64,000 nucleotides of DNA, taken from NCBI GenBank assembly GCA_036785705.1, contig JAWUZG010000015.1:62001-126000 (forward strand). Direction: 5' to 3'. Positions 12,201-21,800 of the stretch are shown here, in pieces. Origin of the DNA: Acanthornis magna (lineage: Eukaryota; Chordata; Aves; Passeriformes; Acanthizidae). Numbering within the stretch: position 1 is the first letter of the stretch; each line of letters opens with the position of its first letter. The notes beneath the pieces are model-generated. The model searched no databases and had not been told where the DNA came from. It worked only from the letters and a program-made list of their open reading frames with translations. A program made the translations under genes and the position numbers.

Positions 12201-12780
12201 AGAGAAAAGCAAAGTGCAGATCCAGATGAGGACGTGTCCCTGCAAGGGGAGAACTTGTCCTGAGTGCCAGCAGAGAATGACAGACTGATCTGGCCGTTGC
12301 TGCTTCAAGAGAGGACAGTGGGGCTCTTGGGGATGGAGCCATGGAAACTGCACACAGGAGAGGTCGAAAACCACTCCTGTTACCCCAAACCCAGGGAATG
12401 AAATGTTGGGTGTGTTTGCTCTTCCCTTTCTCCCTGATGGAGAGCACATCCTCACGGCACTGCCTAAATGCTGCTTAGGGAGGACTGAAATGCTGGCTGC
12501 AGTTCTGGCAGCTCCTCCTCAAAGGAGCACTCGAGTGGAGCTGCAAGAGGTCGGGGAAGAGCAGAAAGGAAGCTGGGATGGGCTGAGCGAGCTGGGAAAG
12601 ACACAGCGTCAAGGGGGGGCCCAGCAAAGGTCTGCAGCATCCCGAGAGGCAGGGAGAGAGGGGCAGTCTGTGCCGGCCCCTGGGGCAGGAGTCCAGATCT
12701 GGGATGGAAAGCAAACTGAGAGAAGGAATGAGTGGCTCTTTGTCTCTCTTTTGCAGCTGGGGCCCGGGGCAGGAGGCTGA
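3289..12780 (+). CDS. CEP250/rootletin-like coiled-coil gene, copy 1 (stop codon in exon 12)
   Basis: Plus-strand exons with matching phases: E3 4842-5035, E4 5388-5515, E5 5707-5876, E6 6752-6931, E7 7538-7672, E8 7949-8092, E9 8549-8829, E10 10001-10160, E11 10741-11044, E12 11656-11810. Less certain are E1 (open 3289-3433), E2 (from 3495, donor unclear) and the last exon from 12757. The product, about 700 residues, is nearly all Glu/Gln/Leu/Lys-rich heptad coiled coil without a catalytic domain. The stretch SLESSLFAAQQRISQLEA in E4, followed by QAKE and a GE..CLQRELE segment across the E4/E5 junction, resembles CEP250 (C-NAP1) and rootletin, which tether centrioles. It is much shorter than those roughly 2000-2400-residue proteins. 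E12 has an in-frame TGA (11689-11691) where other copies have CGA, removing about 40 residues. Family call moderate, exon calls E3-E12 strong. Confidence 0.7.
3851..4095 (+). mobile_element. CR1 LINE fragment (unit 1)
   Basis: The segment follows the 3' part of the avian CR1 consensus from memory: gagctggggaagggtctgga, then gatgaggagcagctgaggga, ctcagcctggagaaaaagag, ctctctacaactccctgtga, and gacaggacaagaggaaaagg. It is truncated at both ends and lacks the terminal ATTCTATG repeats, so it is an old remnant. It sits in the intron between E2 and E3. It is the clearest sign that the source is a bird. Confidence 0.9.
6176..6328 (+). repeat. 17-bp minisatellite, 9 copies (unit 1)
   Basis: Unit cagatgccaacgcagag is repeated nine times (153 bp) plus a partial tenth. 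The first seven copies vary between acgcag and acacag. The last two are diverged edge copies (caaatgc, taaattc). It lies in the intron between E5 and E6. Because 17 is not a multiple of 3, translated frames cycle every 51 bp; those open frames are artefacts. Confidence 0.97.
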
Positions 12781-13037
12781 AGCAGGTCGGAACAAGGGTG
12801 TCAGCCAGCACCTCTCGACCGCTTCAGCACTGCCTCGCAAACGCACGGCAGCACACCTGCAGCTCCCGCCCAGGGGCCTCCAGACTCTGCAGCACCTGAG
12901 CAGGGCCTTGCGCCTCTCTCAGTAGGCCCTGCTGCACTGGCAGCTGACCATGAGGGCAGCGGCGACGGCAGGACCACCCTGAGCTGTGTGGGGAGGAGCC
13001 AGGAGCCCTCCTGTGCCTCGGCAGATGCCACTCCCTC

Positions 13038-13139
13038 TGTAAATACTGGGAAGATGTAAATAGTGTAGATAGAAAGATAGTGAGACTGTAAATAGAGTAA
13101 TTTCATTTAAAAATGCCACTTTCTTTAAAACTGTAAATA
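13038..13139 (+). promoter_or_regulatory. Four Pumilio-type motifs in the 3' UTR (unit 1)
   Basis: TGTAAATA occurs at 13038-13045, 13055-13062, 13087-13094 and 13132-13139. Each fits the Pumilio consensus UGUANAUA on the sense strand, and the last ends 14 bases before the polyadenylation signal. Clusters of such sites usually recruit PUM proteins to repress or destabilise mRNAs, often in germ cells and the cell cycle. Regulation is inferred from the motifs only. Confidence 0.6.
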
Positions 13140-13153
13140 TACCAGTGCTTGGG

Positions 13154-13159
13154 AATAAA
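13154..13159 (+). terminator. Polyadenylation signal AATAAA (unit 1)
   Basis: A canonical AATAAA is followed about 30 bases later by a T/G-rich element (gacttgtttttcactgg). This would place cleavage near 13175-13185, about 400 bp after the last coding segment. It closes the coiled-coil transcription unit. Confidence 0.75.
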
Positions 13160-13412
13160 CATTCTTATCTGGAAAAGATGAGACTTGTTTTTCACTGGTC
13201 CAGTGAGGCTCTTGCCAGCTCTTGTGCCATTTCCCCTCCAGGGGCCAGAGCTGTTCCCTGTGATGAGAAATGGGAATTTGAGGTGATACCGAACCAAGGG
13301 GTGAAGAGAGCACCATTGGGATTGGCGATGGGTGAGAGACTGAGTGTTTCTTCTCTTCCCTTTTCTGTCTTTTTTCCCCTGTTCCTTTTCCCTTTCTCTT
13401 TTTCCTTCCAAG

Positions 13413-13772
13413 GCCCTGGCACTCTGCCGGGACACTTGGCTTGCCGCACTGTTACCACCACAGCCAGCCCGAGGGGCAGCTCGGCTGCTCTCCACAGGCT
13501 GTCAGTGCCCAGCTCCAGCCCTGCCACAGCCCGAGGCCACGGATGCCATGGGGAGGCTGTCCCGGCAGGGAGAGCTGCTCTCCACCTGCCAGTGGCTGCA
13601 CGGGGGCCAGGCCCATGCTCTCTGGCACCTACAAGTCTGTAGCGTTGAAAGCCCCGGCTGTGCGAAACAGATCCTGGGAATTAAGCAGCTGCAGACCTTT
13701 GACGTTCTGTATCTCTCCTTCCCTCTTCAGGCTGGGCTGCATTTTTCTTTTTTTCTCTCTCTTTTTCTTTGA
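13413..13772 (+). other. Unassigned open frame just after the gene end (unit 1)
   Basis: After a pyrimidine-rich run and an AG (13411-13412) a frame stays open for about 120 codons. It contains LALCRDTWLAALLPPQ and MGRLSRQGELLSTCQWLHGG, the latter from an ATG at 13552. It is conserved in the other units (29000-29287, 44650-44935, 60284-60508), but that is expected from unit identity alone. It may be an exon of an unrecognised transcript or simply GC-rich spacer. Confidence 0.2.
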
Positions 13773-13850
13773 AAATCCCCCTTGAATCAGAAAAAGCCAT
13801 GAACTGAGTGCCGTGAATGATTTTTCTCCTGCCCCCTTTTTCTCTTTCTT

Positions 13851-13960
13851 CCTCTCTCTCCATCTCTCTCCATCTCTCTCCATCTCTCTCCATCTCTCTC
13901 CATCTCTCTCCATCTCTCTCCATCTCTCTCCATCTCTCTCCATCTCTCTCCTTCTCTCTC
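13851..13960 (+). repeat. Decamer CT microsatellite (unit 1)
   Basis: Nine copies of catctctctc and one of cttctctctc follow one cctctctctc copy. It is a pure pyrimidine tract except for the A in each decamer. The Ser/Leu-rich plus-strand frames and Arg/Glu-rich minus-strand frames across it are repeat artefacts. Confidence 0.96.
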
Positions 13961-14291
13961 TTTTTCTCCCTTTCTTATTTCTTCCTTTCTCTTCTCCCAA
14001 GCCCAAGGGCCAAAAGCAGCACAGCCTCAGCAGGGATCACGCCTGCGAGCTGGGGCTGCCAGCCCAGCACCACCTGCTCAGATGCTTTCTGGGCAAAAAC
14101 AGAGCTGTCCTTTGCCCCCTGCTGACGGCTCGAGGGCCTCGGGGAACCTGTGCGCCCGTGCAGCCCCGAGCACTGTCAGATGTGCCCTCCGCAGCGGTGT
14201 TGCCGTGGCAGGCAGAGCGAGAGGTGGGGCTGAGGCCTGAGCCAGACAGAGGCCCTGCAGCAGGCAGGTGCAGCTCTTCTTTTCCCCACAG

Positions 14292-14410
14292 GCTTTGTGC
14301 CCTGCTCGGAAACCAAGTCCCATCCAATGGAGCACAAAACCTCCCTCAGACACAGACGAGTGTTCTTAAAGATGACTGAAAAATACCTGCGGGGGACTGA
14401 GTGGGCCTGA
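14292..14410 (+). other. Possible spacer exon after a strong splice acceptor (unit 1)
   Basis: A strong acceptor (cttcttttccccacag, ending 14291) precedes a frame that reads FVPCSETKSHPMEHK and HRRVFLKMTEKYLRGTEWA to a TGA at 14408-14410. It is repeated at 29902-30020, 45530-45648 and 61133-61251. No partner exon or family is recognised. Confidence 0.25.
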
Positions 14411-14619
14411 GTTGAGCCAAGGGGGAACGGTTCCCTTTGGGAATAACAAGATCACTTTTCCTTTCTTTGTGTGGCCAGCTGAGTGACTCACTTGGCTGGC
14501 CATGCTCCTGGAACTTGCATCCTGCTTGCTCTGACTTTGGTCTGCATGCCTATGGGGGCAAGGGAAGATGGAGACTGCGAGTCCCAGTGAGCTGCTCCAT
14601 CAGCACACCGGTGCCTTGC

Positions 14620-14842
14620 TGTCTTGGTTTGAAAGAGAGGTGTCTGCTAAGGAAGGTAGGAACCTCCTTTAGAATAGAGAATGTGACCCTTCCCTTCCCT
14701 CTGAATTATTATAACTTTGGAATCAAGGGCTTTCAGGCAAAGATATGGGAAAAGGAATAACAGTTCCTTACTAGTATCTATAAGGAGGCAAACAAGCAAC
14801 AACAACAGTAGCAATAACAAACAAAAACTAGAAAAACCCAGT
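14620..14842 (+). mobile_element. Fragment resembling a passerine retroviral LTR (unit 1)
   Basis: The segment begins tgtcttggtttgaaagagag and continues tgtctgctaaggaaggtagg, then gaattattataactttgg, caggcaaagatatgggaa and aataacagttccttactag. From memory this resembles the start of an LTR common in songbird genomes. It fades into an A/C-rich stretch near 14840. No target duplication or second end was found, so it is a fragment. Recognition is from memory only. Confidence 0.55.
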
Positions 14843-14907
14843 GGCACGTGTCCGTGGGCTGCCAAGCACTTTCCCATTTGGTGCAGTCACGGTCACAGCC
14901 AGCGGGG

Positions 14908-15118
14908 GCTGCCTCCCTGCCTGGCCCCGTGTCTCCAGACACACACTGGCCTCTCTTGCACAGCCCCCAGCAAGAGCTTTTTGCCCCCAGTGTTGTCTGG
15001 TGCAATTCAGGGGTCTCTGGGCAGAGATGTCCTTGCCTGCATGTCCAGAGGTCCTTTTGCTCCGTGTTTGCTGACAGGTTTCTCTGACCTTTTCTCCCAT
15101 CCAGTGTGCAGGTGCAAC
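14908..15118 (+). repeat. Within-unit duplicated intron segment, right copy
   Basis: Partner of 1802-2011, about 13 kb away in the same orientation. Downstream of the shared acceptor the two copies run into clearly different exon sequences. Other right copies are at 30518-30728, 46146-46356 and 61749-61959. The duplication is older than the array because every unit has both copies and each copy resembles its counterpart in other units more than its partner. Confidence 0.9.
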
Positions 15119-15225
15119 AAAAAGGGAGGAGTGCCAAGAAAATATTTGGGACATTTGACATCTCGGATGCCAAGAGATTGGATGTGCCCCAGTCTGCCCA
15201 GCACAGCAGGTTGACTTCTGGACAG
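15112..15225 (+). CDS. Candidate 38-codon spacer exon (unit 1)
   Basis: The acceptor (tgtgcag|gtgcaa) and donor (gacag|gtgaga) are both good and the exon is in phase 0 at both ends. It encodes a basic segment containing KGRSAKKIFGTFDISDAKRL. Its acceptor and preceding intron are the right copy of the 1802-2011 duplication. If the donor is not used, the frame stays open to a TGA at 15541-15543 (144 codons from 15112). No family is recognised. It may be an upstream exon of the next unit's gene, which begins about 1.5 kb further on. Confidence 0.35.
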
Positions 15226-16623
15226 GTGAGAACAGACTCTTCCTTGGTGGCAGGAACACAGCCCTCGGCAAAGCACACGTCCGTCAGAAAGCAGAGGAGC
15301 AGCTGTGAGCTGAGCTGTTCTGCCCAGGCCAGGAGAGCCCTGAGCGCTGCTCCCAGGGCTGGCATCTCCTCGGCTCCAGAGCAGACTGAGAGCTCTGTGC
15401 CGCAGCTGCTGTGGCTGTGCCCGCTGCAAAGCGAGAGGAGGTGGCAGCAGCTGCCTCTCTGCCAGCAGCCAGCCCTGCAGCCACAAGGCTGTGGTGTCAG
15501 GAAAGAAGAGTTGGAGGAGTTTCAAGGCCTCAGCAGTGCTTGAAGGCTCATTCTCCCACTGGGCTTTGTTGCCCACATTGTGCTCTGCTCCTGTGTGGAA
15601 TGCTGTGTAGTTTGGCAGAGGGAGAGTTTGCTCCCTGTTTGTGGGCTGGCTGTCCAGGAGCTTGCTGTTCAAAGCAGCTCCTGGCCCAAAGCTGGCCATG
15701 GGGAGCTGCTCCTGCCGTGCCCACGCAAGGGGAGGCACCACGTGGGGGGTTGGATTTGGCATGGGAAGGAATGGAGCAGGTGAGCAGAGCGGTGGACTAA
15801 ACTGAGCAGAGTTTTGGACCGAGGGCTGAACAGCAGCTGCCCTGCTGGTGCTTCGAGGATGCTTCCCGAGACAAGAGATTTCTGAGGGGCAGCACTTGCA
15901 GTGTTTGAAACAAGGGACTCATCTCTGTCAAAAACGAGGCAGCTCTCTTTGTTTTATAAAAAACAAAACTCAAATTTAGTAAGAACACAAAACCAGGAGG
16001 AATAAAATCATAAAAGAAATCCGGGTCCCAGTGATCAGAGACACTTAATGCCAAAAAAAAGGCAAAATGACCCAAGACAAGGAGATCAACAGTGCTCGAG
16101 CTTGCTAGTGATGCCTTCAGGTATTTCTAGTTTTTTACTCTTCATGTAGCTGTAACTTGCTGTAGTTCTGTGCTTCTTACAAAGTGCTAAAATCCCCCGC
16201 TCCCAGCACCTTTAGCCAAAACAAGGCTCTCTGAGTACAGATTCAAGGACATGTTCATTGCCTTAGGGCCCAAAAATATATAAACAACTGTGAGATGGGG
16301 GGAGCAGGCCTGGGGTGGTTAACATCATCACCTGAGAGTGTGATTGGAGAATTAAGGGCCAATATGCTATCTTTTAGCAATCTTTTAGGCCAATCTTTTA
16401 GGCAACACTAGGGCTCAATTCCAAGCAAAAGAAAGGTTGGAAAGCCGGCCTAGTTCTTCCAGCACCGGGCTATGCCTGGGTTAGTCCCGAGCAGAGAGTC
16501 CCAGCAGTTGACTCCGGAACTCGTGCAGGCAAAAGAGCAGGCTCCTGCACCTGTGTGTCATTTTCCTACCCCTCTTGGCCCCTCTCAGCACCACCCATTG
16601 TCGCGCCTCCCAGCTAGGAACTG

Positions 16624-16746
16624 ATTGGTAGAGTTCCTTTAATGTCCAGTTCATTGGATGGAGTCCTGGCGATGACGTAAGGTCCTTTTGACCAATGGCT
16701 CGTTGTCTCCGGGCAGGGGTGTTCCTCAGACTTTTAGGCGGGAAAA
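16624..16746 (+). promoter_or_regulatory. Promoter-like block, unit 2
   Basis: All five elements are intact: CCAAT boxes at 16624, 16653 and 16692, TGACGTAA at 16673-16680, and GGCGGGAAAA at 16737-16746. The spacing is identical to unit 1. Confidence 0.55.
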
Positions 16747-17001
16747 CTTTCTCATTACAATTCAGGTTTCCATGGTGCTAAGTGTCAGAGCAGCTAAATT
16801 TAGCCTCTCAGCCAGGGGTGAGGGCTTGTTTCTCTTCTTAAGCACAGCCTCATCTGAAAAAAGAGCTCCGAAGAATTTATCAAGTTTTCTCTTTTATATG
16901 ACCCCTGAGTCTTCAAACTCAAGTTTTTAACTTCCAAACTCCTTGTTTTGAACTTTGTCAATAACTTCAACGGGTTCACCTTTTACTAGTTCTTTAATTC
17001 C

Positions 17002-17730
17002 TTGTCACCGAAAGCCAAAATCTCCCATTTCGTGTATGACATCTCTCTGAATACTCAGCAGGCTGTTGGAGCAGAAGGGAAGTGGCTGTCAGAGCACTCA
17101 AGGAAAGGTGCGGAATGTCTGCAGGCTTGGGTTGCAGCACCAGCAAAGGAGAAGACAGAGAAGGCTGAATCAACCACTGAGCCCCGGAGAGCTGGCGAGC
17201 AGGTAAAGTGGGCTTTCGCTGCCTCTGCAAAGCCTCAGGCTCCTCTGCAACACGACACGTTTGCCCAGGCAGCGCTTTGGAGTCCCCTGCTTGTTTCCTT
17301 CCCTCTCCGTGTCCCTGCTGTGGGCACACCCTTTGGTTTGTTCTCTCCCTTGTGGCAGCCCATGGCTTTCACCAAGGCACCTTCACTCCGCTGCCTCCCT
17401 CCCTGGCCCCGTGTCTCCAGACACACACTGGCCTCTCTTGCACAGCCCCCAGCAAGAGCTTTTTGCCACCAGTGTTGTCTGGTGCAATTCAGGGTCTCTG
17501 AGCAGAGATGTCCTTGCCTGCATGTCCATAGGTCCTTTTGCTCCGTGTTTGCTGACAGGTTTCTCTGACCTTTTCTCCCATCCAATGTGCAGGTGCAACG
17601 TGAAGAGAGGAGAATCAGAAGTTTTAGGAGAGTTTTCCATCGGGGCTACTTGACGTTGTCTATCTCCCAGTCAGCTTCTGGAAGTGAAGAGTCCTCGAGT
17701 TGCTCGGGGAAGGAGCAGCCCTCCTTCTGA
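17002..17730 (+). CDS. Candidate small two-exon ORF (unit 2)
   Basis: The first exon ends at 17202 (donor gtaaag) and the second runs 17593-17730 to TGA. Both splice sites and the frame are unchanged from unit 1. No function is recognised. Confidence 0.33.
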
Positions 17731-17762
17731 GGCACAGCCTGCAGAGAAAAGGGGTCAGTTGC

Positions 17763-18674
17763 TGTTATGATCCAGTTATTAAGGTTCTTAGAAATACCTC
17801 TGCCCGAACTGAAGTGCAAACGAGACTCTCTGCCAGTCAATAGTATGGGTTTTATTGTATAGTAAATATGAGAGAGAGAGAGGAAAAGAGAGAAAGGGAG
17901 AAGTAGGGAAAGAGGTGGGGGGGGGGACAGAAAGAGAGTGACAGAGACAGAAAAAAAGAATATCACCATCCGTGGATCCCAAGGATGTAGCGTTGATCCT
18001 CTCCACCTTGGTCTCTCTTGGTGGTGATGGTCCCCCTGAGAAGCACAGAATCCCATGGGTTACTATACACTCAGGCCAGGTGGCCATGTCCAGGCATGTG
18101 CCCCAGGGGGAAGGGACAATCCCTTGCAGCAGACTCTGCTTGCATCACATGCAGTCCTGTGGGGCAAGGCCTAGCATTTTGGGGAGGCTTTGATGGATTA
18201 TGACACCCCCTCAGCTGCCTCTCACATGAATGTCCCTTGGATGTGGCCTGTGGGCTTGGGGCTTCCACAGCTGGGCCAATTTGTGTAACAGAGGATGGGT
18301 GTTTATTGCCTCTCACCAGAGGTTATGCCACTGCACCCAAAACCTCCTCCTCCCCGCCTTGGTTGGGGGGAGAAGTCTGTGTAGACCTGGCTTTGTGAGC
18401 TGTGCTCTCCCCCCAGCCCAAACTCAGCCGGGGATGAGTCTCAGTGCAGCTGGTGGCTTTGGCCTTTGTGGATGCATACCTTTCCTGCAGCCTTGAGATG
18501 ACTGAGCAATAGGTTTCCTTTTGTCTGATCTTAGCAGTTTGACTTTGAGTCCAAAGTCCCAGTCAGGTATCCTCACCAAGGCTTCTTTGGTTGTAGTTTC
18601 TTTATACAGTTTTTGTTACAATGAGCAAAACTTTATATCAATGTTTGAGGCATGAACTATTTCAGTCTCTGACA
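17763..18674 (-). mobile_element. Solo LTR (unit 2)
   Basis: Same insertion as in unit 1, with target duplications gttgc at 17758-17762 and 18675-18679. Length is 912 bp. The small difference comes from the G run and adjacent purine tract and from a short insertion of one base near 18102. Confidence 0.88.
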
Positions 18675-18878
18675 GTTGCCCCAGTGTGTGCTTTGTAAAT
18701 CTCTGTTGGGTTCCTAAGTCCTGTCAGAAGTCTCTCTACTAGAGCTGTGATGGCTGAGGAGCAAGGTCTTCCTGAGCCCGCTGTCCCCAGCTTCATCCTG
18801 GAGTGCTGAAGATGGGATCAGTGACTCTTCAGGCCTCTTCATTCTTCTGACCGGGCTTTGTCTCTGCAGTCACTGTAA

Positions 18879-21800
18879 AAACTTCAAGAAGTCCAGAGAA
18901 AAGCTGCACTAACCCACGGGAATCCCGGAGCCAAGCGCCTTGTGTCTGCGTCAGAAGAACACCAAGCGGCTGAAGGCAGTGTCAGCCCAATTTGAAAAGG
19001 CGGAGCAGCAGGACAGGATGAAGGTTGGTTTAGGAAATGAGACTGGTTTTCCCTTGAAAACTTGTCTTGCCCCTTCTTGTACAGTGGAGGACTTGGCTGC
19101 GCTCGAGGGAGAAGACCCATCATTGCAGAGTGAGCTGGAAGTCAAGAGGCAGACACTGGAGGAATTGCAGCTTCAGAGGGATCTGCTGGAGCAAGAGAGG
19201 GATGATGTTAGCAGGGCCCTGGACACCTTATTCCTAGGCAGCGCCTGTGGGAGTGGGAGTTGTGCCAGCCAGATCAGCCCAGATGCTGTTTCTGGCTGTA
19301 GAAAAGAGGGACACTGCTGTGCACACCTGGCTCAGGATGGCACACGCATTTCTTAGCCAGGGAGATGCATGTTCATCAGCCAAATGGTAGATGGTTCTGC
19401 AGAATTTGTTACTTTGGGCAGCCACAGAGCCCCTAAAACAGGGGACGGAGCTGGGGAAGGGTCTGGAGCACAGGTGTGATGAGGAGCAGCTGAGGGAGCT
19501 GTGGGGGGCTCAGCCTGGAGAAAAAGAGGCTCAGGGGGCACCTTCTCTCTCTCTACAACTCCCTGTGACAGGAAGGTGCAGCCAGGTGAGGGTCGGGCTC
19601 TGCTCCCAAGGGAACAAGGGACAGGACAAGAGGAAAAGGCCCCAAGCTGTGCCAGGGGAGGTTTGGATTGGGTATTACAGGAGAGCTGTGAGAGAATGGT
19701 TTGTTTCTGATGGTCACCGTCAGACAGTCTCACTTCTGGAGTATGGGCAAGGTTTGGCAAATACACAGCCGAGGTTTTGCTTTTGAAGAAAGGAGCTCAA
19801 AACCACAGTTTAGTCGTCAGGCTTGAATACCAGCAAGGGCCATTAAACACCTCCTTTGCTGGTGTCAACTGCTTTGGCCACATCAGCCAGACTTCCATCA
19901 CTCATTAAATGACTGCCCACTGTAGGAGCTGTTTCCCTGCCAAGCATGCCCTCCTTGCAGAGAGCTGCTTTGCACACTGGAGGAGGTGACCCTTTGATAT
20001 GGGTTTTGTTCTAGAAACAGAAATCCTGTATATTTTCATTAGCTTCAGCGAGCAAGATTGCTTTGGCTCAACCTTTCCTGAAAATTTTTAGCACTGGAAT
20101 AGATCCTGATAGAAATGTTGTCTGCCAAGTGGCAGTTGTGGAAGATGCAGTATTTTTGGGTGACAGCACGGGGTTTGGAGTAGGCATGTTTGTTGGGAAG
20201 GAGCTATCTGGTCCCAGGCAAGCCAGCTGGGCCTGGCACAGCCCTTCCAAGGTAACGGTGCCAGAGGATTTGGCAGCCCTGGCTATCAGAGCTGCAGAGG
20301 GCAGATGCTGTGAGACTTTGAGCCCAGAGCACAGGAGCTCCTTGTCCTCTGGCTGCCTGCAAGGTGGCACAGGCTGGCTCTGCACAGGGCTCCCGAGGAA
20401 GGGCTCGAGCTGTACCTTGTCCCACTTCCAGGTTTCCCAGGAGCAAGAGTCGTCGAGCAGGGCTCTGGAGCAGCTGCGCCGAGAGTCCTCTGGCCAAGGG
20501 CACGCGCTGGCCCAGGTGTGCAGAGAGAAGGAGCTGCTGGGCCGGGAGAAGGCTGCTCTTGAGGGCCGACTGGCAGCCATGGAGCGGCACCGACAAGACC
20601 TTTCCAAGCAGCTGGCAGAGGCCAGGTAAAAGCAGGGAGCAGAGCCTGGGCAGGACAGGGCTGAAGCGCTGTAGTGCTAAAGGTGGTAAGCACTACACAG
20701 GGGTTTATTGCATCCTCTGTGCATTTCAGATGTAGATGGGGCTGTTGAGGTCAGGTTGGGCTGGGCTGTCTGTGCTATGGCAGGCCATAAGGAATGCCTG
20801 GGCAATCCCTCAGAGGGTCCTGCTTTGCTCTTGAGATGGCACAAGTGTGCCTTCTCTGTACAGGTTTCCCGTTTTCCATACTCAGGTGCGGGGATCTCGA
20901 GCCATGTCATCCTGGAATAACTGCCTGTGGGTGTGAGGAGCAAGTGACTCGTTTCTCTCTGTATTTGCAACTTGCAGGTCAACGAGGGAGAGCCTGGAAT
21001 CCAGCCTGTTTGCTACTCAGCAGAGGATATCTCAGCTGGAGGCCATCAGGAACCATCTGGAAGCTCAAGTGCTCACAGTCATGCAGGCCAAGGAGGTGAT
21101 AGAAGGTGAGAACCTCATGCGCTTTGTTTGTGGTGCTGCCCCTGCCTAGAGAAGCTGCTGTAAAGCCACCTCTGTCCACAGGGCTTCTGAGGAGTGGCAG
21201 GGCTGGAGGCAGGGCCCTCCTACACTGACACGGAAAGGGCCTGAGGTCAGTAAAGTCAGTAAAGACTCTGCATCTTGCTGTTGGTTGTGTTTGCAGGAGA
21301 AGGGAAGTGCCTCCAACGTGAGCTGGAAGTGGAGAGAACTCTCAGGAAGCAGGAACAGGAAGACACAGCACAACAGCTCTTGCAGGCAGAGCAGCAGTGT
21401 CAGGAAAGCCTCAGGCTTCAGGGAACTGCTCAGCAACTGGAAATAAACAAGCTCCTGCGAGCCCTGGTAGGGGACAATAGGCTCTGAATTGTCCAGGCCC
21501 TGTGGGTTGGTTTAGCACAAGCAGAGCCTGAGGGTGTGAAAGGGCAGCAATCCTCTGCCAGAGGCCTCCTGCTGCTGGGCCGGGCAGCAGAGCCAGCAGC
21601 TCAGACATGGAGGTGTGTGAAGAGCCACGGCATGGTGCTGGGACAGTACCTGCAGCCACAGCTTCAGTGTGGGCGTCAGACGAGTTCCAGAGCAGCTTGG
21701 GCGGTGCCCAGCCAAAGCATGGCAGCCCAGGGCGGCATTGTCCCCAAGTCCCATCTGCCACAGGGCAGATGCCAACGCAGAGCAGATGCCAACGCAGAGC

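Larger units (their letters stand above)
1..15588 (+). repeat. Tandem repeat unit 1 (15,588 bp)
   Basis: The first base of the window matches base 15589, and the two stretches then align base for base, giving a unit of 15,588 bp. The unit carries a promoter-like block, a solo LTR, a coiled-coil gene, a 3' UTR and a spacer, in that order. The boundary is arbitrary because the window opens inside the spacer. Unit 1 is marked by the longest 17-bp minisatellite (nine copies) and by a stop codon in exon 12 of its gene. Confidence 0.97.

Noticed and set aside
13813..14006. Long Ser/Leu-rich (plus) and Arg/Glu-rich (minus) open frames over the CT tract, up to about 223 codons in other units
   Set aside because: They are translations of a decamer repeat and change length with it. 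There is no independent sign of coding.
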